Shown here piece by piece: positions 49,600 to 53,864 of a stretch of 53,864 nt of DNA (position 1 is the stretch's first letter; every line of letters begins with the position of its first letter). The DNA is from an uncultured bacterium (lineage in GTDB: Bacteria > Bacillota > Clostridia > Peptostreptococcales > Anaerovoracaceae), in assembly GCA_905214195.1 (NCBI GenBank), contig CAJMLH010000010.1:1-53864 (forward strand), in the 5' to 3' direction. The notes under the pieces were generated by a model, which worked only from the letters and a program-made list of their open reading frames with translations, did no database searches and was not told the DNA's origin. The position numbers were made by a program, and so were the translations under genes.

Positions 49600-50712
49600 T
49601 TAATCCAATTCCATTATGTAAAATGACTCATCATTTATTGCCAATATATAATTATCTTTGCCGGCAGGATAAAATGATTTTACCAATATGTCATTTTCCA
49701 TTTCGTCGGGCAATGCAATTTCTCCGACAACATCGCTGCTGATTTTGATATAGTAAGGGTTGAAATTATCATCTACAGCCACACAATAATCCCCTGATGA
49801 GCCGGTCATTCTCCACCACCTTTTGGTTTGCTGCAAGTATTTTTCTTTAGAACCATCAAGGGGAATCCCTACTATTTTTATATCCCCTGTTTCTTCACCT
49901 ATCGAAGCGACAATGCAGTTTTCATTAAGGGTACATGAATTAAGAGCATCGTCTAATTGGTACTGCAAGTACACTTCTTTTTCGTCGCCTGCGCACAATT
50001 TGGCTTTTTCGTTTTGACAATCATACAGGGTGAAAAAATATGCGTCTCCGTTGGTTTCAATAATACTGTACTTTCGGGCGTTATCGACAGCCTCAATGGT
50101 TTCACTTTTTAGATTAACCACTTTTTTAACCGATACTGTCGTAAGCCCTCCCTCTGTGTGCTCGCTTACATAAACCGGTGTTTTACCTATCAGCGTAACT
50201 TCTGTTGCAATCTGATTTGTGCTGTATCCGGAGTCGATTATGTTGTGATTTTTTCCGTCAAAGTACACGATGTTCCATTTATACATCGACTCTTGCGTGT
50301 CGATTTTAGATTCCGCATAGATAATCCCGTCTTTATAAGGCACGGCGCTGTAAATCAGATTTTCACTTTTAAGGTCATAGAATTCAGAAGAATCTTCTCT
50401 GTAATTTAATACGTATACTCCTTTGGTTCTCGTTTCAGGATAAATGACCTCTGTTGCGGTTGTAATATCGTCATATACATTGGCAACGATTATGGTATCC
50501 TTTCCTGAATAACAAACGGTATACATATTCAGCTTTTTCCCTGTTTCCGAATCCTCCTCCAAATCAAATGGCATCGTTATCTGTGTAAGCTTGGCATTGA
50601 TTGTTCCCGACGAGGCGCCATCATCCGCATCGGTATCTGAGCAAGCAGCAAAAGAAAGTATCATTATAATTGTAAGTGTACATATTGCTAATTTATAGAC
50701 GGTGTTTTTCAT
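49600..50712 (-). CDS. Lipoprotein, possible beta-propeller-like surface protein
   Basis: 370 residues from ATG 50712, with AGGTGGTGATG upstream. Signal peptide MKNTVYKLAICTLTIIMILS with lipobox FAAC and lipidated Cys24. The rest is a run of short beta-strand-like segments (GVYVLNYREDSSEFYDL, YKWNIVYFDGKNHNIIDSG, GIPLDGSKEKYL), each pairing a value with a display-like phrase, as in DUF5050/propeller-type lipoproteins. No catalytic motif. Converges on the lipoprotein at 48732; the two share no obvious similarity beyond the signal. Confidence 0.8.
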   Translation of the reverse strand: MKNTVYKLAICTLTIIMILSFAACSDTDADDGASSGTINAKLTQITMPFDLEEDSETGKKLNMYTVCYSGKDTIIVANVYDDITTATEVIYPETRTKGVYVLNYREDSSEFYDLKSENLIYSAVPYKDGIIYAESKIDTQESMYKWNIVYFDGKNHNIIDSGYSTNQIATEVTLIGKTPVYVSEHTEGGLTTVSVKKVVNLKSETIEAVDNARKYSIIETNGDAYFFTLYDCQNEKAKLCAGDEKEVYLQYQLDDALNSCTLNENCIVASIGEETGDIKIVGIPLDGSKEKYLQQTKRWWRMTGSSGDYCVAVDDNFNPYYIKISSDVVGEIALPDEMENDILVKSFYPAGKDNYILAINDESFYIMELD

Positions 50713-51007
50713 ATCACATCACCACCTGTTCTGTTTATATATTTATTACTTTGGCTTTATAACCATAAATTAAATAAAAGCACATAAGTTTTATTTACCT
50801 ATGCGCTTTATGCAAGTATCTTCATATTATGTTTCCCATTAGATGCAATTAGACAACTTGTAAAAAGCGTTAAGGTACAATAGACACTTGATTTTAATCT
50901 TATCATTGTTTGCCTCCTTTTTTTATCATTCGTCATAATTATCTGCTTGTTATATTATTATCATATTTTAGATATAAAGTCAACACTTTTTATCATTTTT
51001 ATCATAA

Positions 51008-51230
51008 TATAATTTTAAAGAGAGGAAAGAAGAGCATAAATGAAGAGTAACTTCACGGAAACCCTGAAATAGCAGGGAATGTAGTTTCAGACTGTGAGTA
51101 AGAACCTGAGTGCATTGCCTGAGACTATTAGACATTTAAAAAATCAATGCTTTTCCAATGAGACCTCTTGGGTGGAAATCTCCTAAGGATGCTTTATATG
51201 ATTTTTTGCTTTATGGTGTAACATATGTTT
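51008..51230 (+). other. Gene-free stretch with possible structured RNA
   Basis: From 50713 to 51426 there is no convincing gene. 50713-51007 is AT-rich with repeated TATCAT. A TATAAT (51008-51013) is followed by GC-richer sequence with local hairpins: TGAAG/CTTCA (51041-51055), CCCTG/CAGGG (51062-51077) nested in GAAA/TTTC, GCATTG/CAATGC (about 51112-51149), and CTTGGG/CTCCTAAG (about 51167-51186). CCTGAG occurs twice. No known riboswitch core, T-box or tmRNA signature was found. A ten-codon frame starting ATG 51040 could be a leader peptide. Class unknown. Confidence 0.35.
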
Positions 51231-51261
51231 GCCAAACCTACAATCAATCTACCCACAGCAA

Positions 51262-51300
51262 GAACATCCGTTTGATTTTTTGCCCCCTTTGTGATACAAT
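51262..51300 (+). promoter_or_regulatory. uvrBA promoter with LexA-type (SOS) box
   Basis: TTGATT (51272-51277), 17 bases, TACAAT (51295-51300). GAAC-ATCC-GTTT at 51262-51273 fits the Gram-positive LexA pattern GAAC-N4-GTTY and touches the -35 box, where a repressor would block polymerase. Confidence 0.65.
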
Positions 51301-51340
51301 AATCCCATAATTTTTTAACGAATTTCAGACCGACTGAAAC

Positions 51341-51380
51341 TATATTTTGCTTTAAAACCGTCTTTTGAGGGCAAAATATA
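51341..51380 (+). repeat. Inverted repeat in the uvrB leader
   Basis: TATATTTTGC and its exact complement GCAAAATATA enclose 20 bases that contain a further AAAA/TTTT pairing. No T-run follows. It could fold as a leader hairpin or serve as an operator. Confidence 0.6.
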
Positions 51381-51426
51381 AGGTATATTGAAATGAGGCT
51401 ACACACGATTCAAAGGAGAAGTTTTC

Positions 51427-53400
51427 ATGCCGGAATTTAAGATACATTCGGAATTTAAGATGACAGGCGACCAACCTCAGGCAGTTGAAAAACTTGCTAA
51501 CGGAATACTTAGCGGCAAGAAGAGCCAGACGCTTATGGGCGTTACCGGTTCCGGCAAGACATTCACCATGGCCAACATTATTGAGAGGGTGCAGAAACCT
51601 ACGCTGGTTATTTCTCATAACAAAACACTGGCGGCACAGCTTCACGGTGAGTTTAAGGAGTTTTTCCCCGAAAATGCAGTGGAATATTTTGTATCCTATT
51701 ACGATTACTACCAGCCGGAGGCTTATGTTCCGTCCACAGACACATATATAGAAAAAGATTCACAGATAAACGACGAGATAGATAAGCTTAGGCACTCTGC
51801 AACAGCTTCACTGGCAGAACGCCGTGATGTTATAATCGTAGCCAGCGTATCTTGTATATACGGCTTGGGAAGCCCTTTCGATTATGAGAATCAGATGCTT
51901 TCTTTGAGACCGGGAATGGAAAAAGACAGAAACGAGATATTGAGAAAGCTTGTAGATATACAGTATACAAGAAATGACCTCTCTTTCGATAGAGGAACTT
52001 TCAGGGTACGGGGAGATATAATTGACATTTATCCGGCAGGCTCGGAATCGGCAGTCAGAGTGGAACTCTTTGGCGATGAAATAGATTCGATTAAGGAAAT
52101 GAACCCTGTAACGGGAGAAATAACAGGAATAAGAAATCATATTGCCATATTTCCGGCATCCCATTATGTCACATCGCCGGAAAACATGGAGAGAGCCCTT
52201 AAAACCATAGATGAGGAACTTTTGGAACGGGTTCAGTGGTTCAAGGACAGAGGAAAGCTTCTTGAGGCACAAAGAATAGAGCAAAGAACCAGATACGACC
52301 TTGAAATGCTCAGAGAAGTGGGAAGCTGCAAGGGAATTGAGAACTATTCAAGGCACCTTAACGGGCTGCTTCCGGGAACGAGACCATATACTCTCATAGA
52401 CTATTTTCCGGAAGATTTCCTGATAATGATAGACGAATCCCATGTAATGCTGCCTCAGCTTAGAGCAATGTATGAGGGTGACAGATCGAGAAAATCCTCC
52501 CTTGTCGATTACGGTTTCAGACTTCCGTCGGCTTTAGACAACAGACCGTTGAAGTTTGACGAGTTTAACGACCTTGTCAATCAGATAGTATATGTCAGCG
52601 CAACTCCCGCTCCGTATGAAAAAGAGCAGTCAATGGGCATAAGCGCAGAACAGATTATAAGACCTACGGGACTGCTCGATCCGCCTATAGAAGTGGTTCC
52701 GACAGAGGGACAGATAGACCATCTGATAGGAGAGATAAGAAAAGTAACGGATAGAGGAGAAAGAGTTTTCGTTACAACGCTTACTAAAAAAATGGCAGAG
52801 AGCCTTACAGAATATTTAAAGGGAGTTGGAATAAAAGTAAGGTATCTCCATTCGGAAATCGACACCCTTGAGAGGCTTGAAATCATAAGAGACCTGAGAA
52901 TGGGCGTATTTGATGTTCTTGTGGGCATAAATCTTTTGAGAGAGGGTCTGGATATACCTGAGGTATCGCTTGTGGCAATATTGGACGCAGACAAAGAGGG
53001 CTTTCTGAGAACAGAAACTTCACTGATACAGACTATTGGCAGAGCTGCCAGAAATGTAGAGGGAAAAGTAATAATGTATGCAGACAATATCAGCAAGGCT
53101 ATGGCAGCTGCCATAGAGGAAACTGAAAGAAGAAGAAACATACAGCAGGCATACAACGAAGAACACGGAATTACACCGGCTTCCGTTAAAAAGTCCGTTC
53201 GTGAGGTAATAGAGGCAACAAGAGCGGCAGAGGAAGAAAGCTCTTACAGAGGAAAGAAAGCCGGCGAAATGACTAAAAAAGAATTACTGGAATTCATAAA
53301 GAAAATGGAAAAGGACATGAAGCAAGCCGCCAAAGACCTGCAATTTGAGCGTGCCGCATCATTAAGAGACCAAATCTTTGAGTATAAGACGAAACTCTGA
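51427..53400 (+). CDS. uvrB: Excinuclease ABC subunit B
   Basis: 657 residues, normal length. Walker A GVTGSGKTFT (Lys44), the beta-hairpin region YYDYYQPEAYVP, DEIDKLRHSATASL, VSATPAPYE, LREGLDIPEVSLVAILDADKEGF (residues about 500-522), QTIGRAARN (motif VI) and the C-terminal UVR motif (MKQAAKDLQFERAASLRDQI). It verifies damage delivered by UvrA and recruits UvrC. Start ATG 51427 follows AAAGGAG. uvrA follows 71 bases downstream; a LexA-type box lies in the promoter. Confidence 0.97.
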   Translation: MPEFKIHSEFKMTGDQPQAVEKLANGILSGKKSQTLMGVTGSGKTFTMANIIERVQKPTLVISHNKTLAAQLHGEFKEFFPENAVEYFVSYYDYYQPEAYVPSTDTYIEKDSQINDEIDKLRHSATASLAERRDVIIVASVSCIYGLGSPFDYENQMLSLRPGMEKDRNEILRKLVDIQYTRNDLSFDRGTFRVRGDIIDIYPAGSESAVRVELFGDEIDSIKEMNPVTGEITGIRNHIAIFPASHYVTSPENMERALKTIDEELLERVQWFKDRGKLLEAQRIEQRTRYDLEMLREVGSCKGIENYSRHLNGLLPGTRPYTLIDYFPEDFLIMIDESHVMLPQLRAMYEGDRSRKSSLVDYGFRLPSALDNRPLKFDEFNDLVNQIVYVSATPAPYEKEQSMGISAEQIIRPTGLLDPPIEVVPTEGQIDHLIGEIRKVTDRGERVFVTTLTKKMAESLTEYLKGVGIKVRYLHSEIDTLERLEIIRDLRMGVFDVLVGINLLREGLDIPEVSLVAILDADKEGFLRTETSLIQTIGRAARNVEGKVIMYADNISKAMAAAIEETERRRNIQQAYNEEHGITPASVKKSVREVIEATRAAEEESSYRGKKAGEMTKKELLEFIKKMEKDMKQAAKDLQFERAASLRDQIFEYKTKL

Positions 53401-53471
53401 TTTTTGTTCAACCAAAGCAATCATATTCTAAGTACCTTGGATTTTTGGACAGCCGTGAAAGGAGAAGATAT

Positions 53472-53864
53472 ATGGCGAAAGATATAGTTATAAAAGGCGC
53501 CAATGAAAATAATTTAAAGAATATAGATGTTACTATTCCCAGAGATAAGTTCGTCGTGCTGACCGGACTTTCGGGATCGGGGAAATCTTCCCTCGCTTTC
53601 GATACCATATATGCCGAGGGGCAGAGAAGATATATGGAGAGCCTGTCCTCATATGCAAGGCAATTTCTTGGACAGATGGAAAAACCCGATGTGGAGTATA
53701 TAGAGGGACTTTCTCCGGCAATTTCGATAGACCAGAAGACCACCAACAGAAACCCCCGCTCTACGGTAGGCACCGTTACAGAGATTCACGATTATTTGAG
53801 ACTTCTTTATGCAAGAATAGGAAGACCTCACTGTCCTGTATGCGGAAAACCCATAACCAGTCAG
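53472..53864 (+). CDS. uvrA: Excinuclease ABC subunit A (3' truncated by window edge)
   Basis: 131 residues are visible from ATG 53472 behind AAAGGAG; the frame is open at the window end. The start matches UvrA: IKGANENNLKNIDVTIPRDK, Walker A GLSGSGKSS (32-40), DTIYAEGQRRYMESLSSYA, and the first zinc cysteines CPVCGKPI. UvrA scans DNA for lesions and loads UvrB. Operon with uvrB. Confidence 0.97.
   Translation, partial: MAKDIVIKGANENNLKNIDVTIPRDKFVVLTGLSGSGKSSLAFDTIYAEGQRRYMESLSSYARQFLGQMEKPDVEYIEGLSPAISIDQKTTNRNPRSTVGTVTEIHDYLRLLYARIGRPHCPVCGKPITSQ

Noticed and set aside
51008..51230. T-box or other tRNA-sensing leader, because of TTGGGTGGAAAT
   Set aside because: The invariant TGGNACCGCG core, specifier loop features and terminator are missing, and the downstream gene is uvrB.
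51194..51406. 70-residue minus-strand frame upstream of uvrB, possibly a transposase or other gene remnant
   Set aside because: Covers the uvrB promoter and SOS box on the other strand, starts with a non-ATG codon and matches no family I can name. Kept only as a weak possibility.
1..53864. CRISPR arrays, insertion sequences, prophage, tRNA or rRNA genes
   Set aside because: No regularly spaced repeats, transposase motifs, integrase or tRNA-like cloverleaf with CCA were seen on reading both strands; a tRNAscan or IS search could still reveal small remnants.

Overview
The window looks like a chromosomal segment of an anaerobic, low-to-mid GC, spore-forming-lineage Clostridia. Evidence: AT-rich intergenic DNA with strong AAAGGAGG ribosome sites, Bacillus/Clostridium-type synteny (rpsK-rpsD-rpoA-rplQ; SRP RNA-dnaX-yaaK-recR-yaaL-bofA), a BofA protein, a sigma-54 activator, a glycyl-radical enzyme and a sodium-pump decarboxylase. 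A relative of the Anaerovoracaceae (Family XIII) would fit, but this is inference only.

Layout. 1-2600: end of the ribosomal/rpoA operon, closed by a strong terminator. 2612-3213: a minus-strand reading frame that looks broken. 3304-3431: nine phased A-tracts and a consensus promoter. 3464-12192: an IclR regulator followed by NhaC-type transporter, cyclic-amidine/guanine-deaminase-like amidohydrolase, CapA-like metallophosphatase, dihydropyrimidinase/allantoinase-like hydrolase, allantoate/N-carbamoyl amidohydrolase and a DMT transporter. 12376-18585: carboxyltransferase, OadG, biotin carrier, OadB, OadA, class I aminotransferase and Lrp/AsnC. 18843-26657: housekeeping DNA metabolism (pcrA, ligA, ffs, dnaX, yaaK, recR, inverted yaaL, bofA). 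26772-29119 (minus): arginase, YitT, YbaK. 29351-34753: NSS amino-acid symporter, PAS-AAA-Fis sigma-54 activator, and, behind a perfect -24/-12 promoter, a second copy of the amidohydrolase + DMT transporter pair. 34943-41372: small membrane protein, TrkH/TrkA potassium uptake, KdpDE, xpt. 41572-48481: AraC/GH39-like regulator divergent from a glycyl-radical enzyme, its activase and an NhaC-type transporter. 48610-50712: two lipoproteins, one flanked by a 36-bp exact repeat of a terminator. 51014-53864: an unassigned possible structured RNA, then SOS-type promoter and uvrBA (uvrA runs off the window).

How it may work together (inference): the two operons at 4307-18585 read as a nitrogen-ring fermentation route. 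A cyclic amidine/ureide is imported, deaminated or opened by the amidohydrolases, ring-hydrolysed by the hydantoinase-like enzyme, de-carbamoylated by the AllC-like enzyme to an amino acid, transaminated to a 2-oxo acid, and decarboxylated by a biotin-dependent, sodium-exporting complex. The NhaC-family and NSS transporters could then spend the sodium gradient. Both amidohydrolase paralogues keep all metal ligands but carry Gln where the deaminase family has its catalytic Glu. The glycyl-radical enzyme likewise has C-T-Q-P where eliminases have C-V-E-P. These two substitutions, together with the sigma-54-controlled paralogous module, are the most promising leads to undescribed chemistry.
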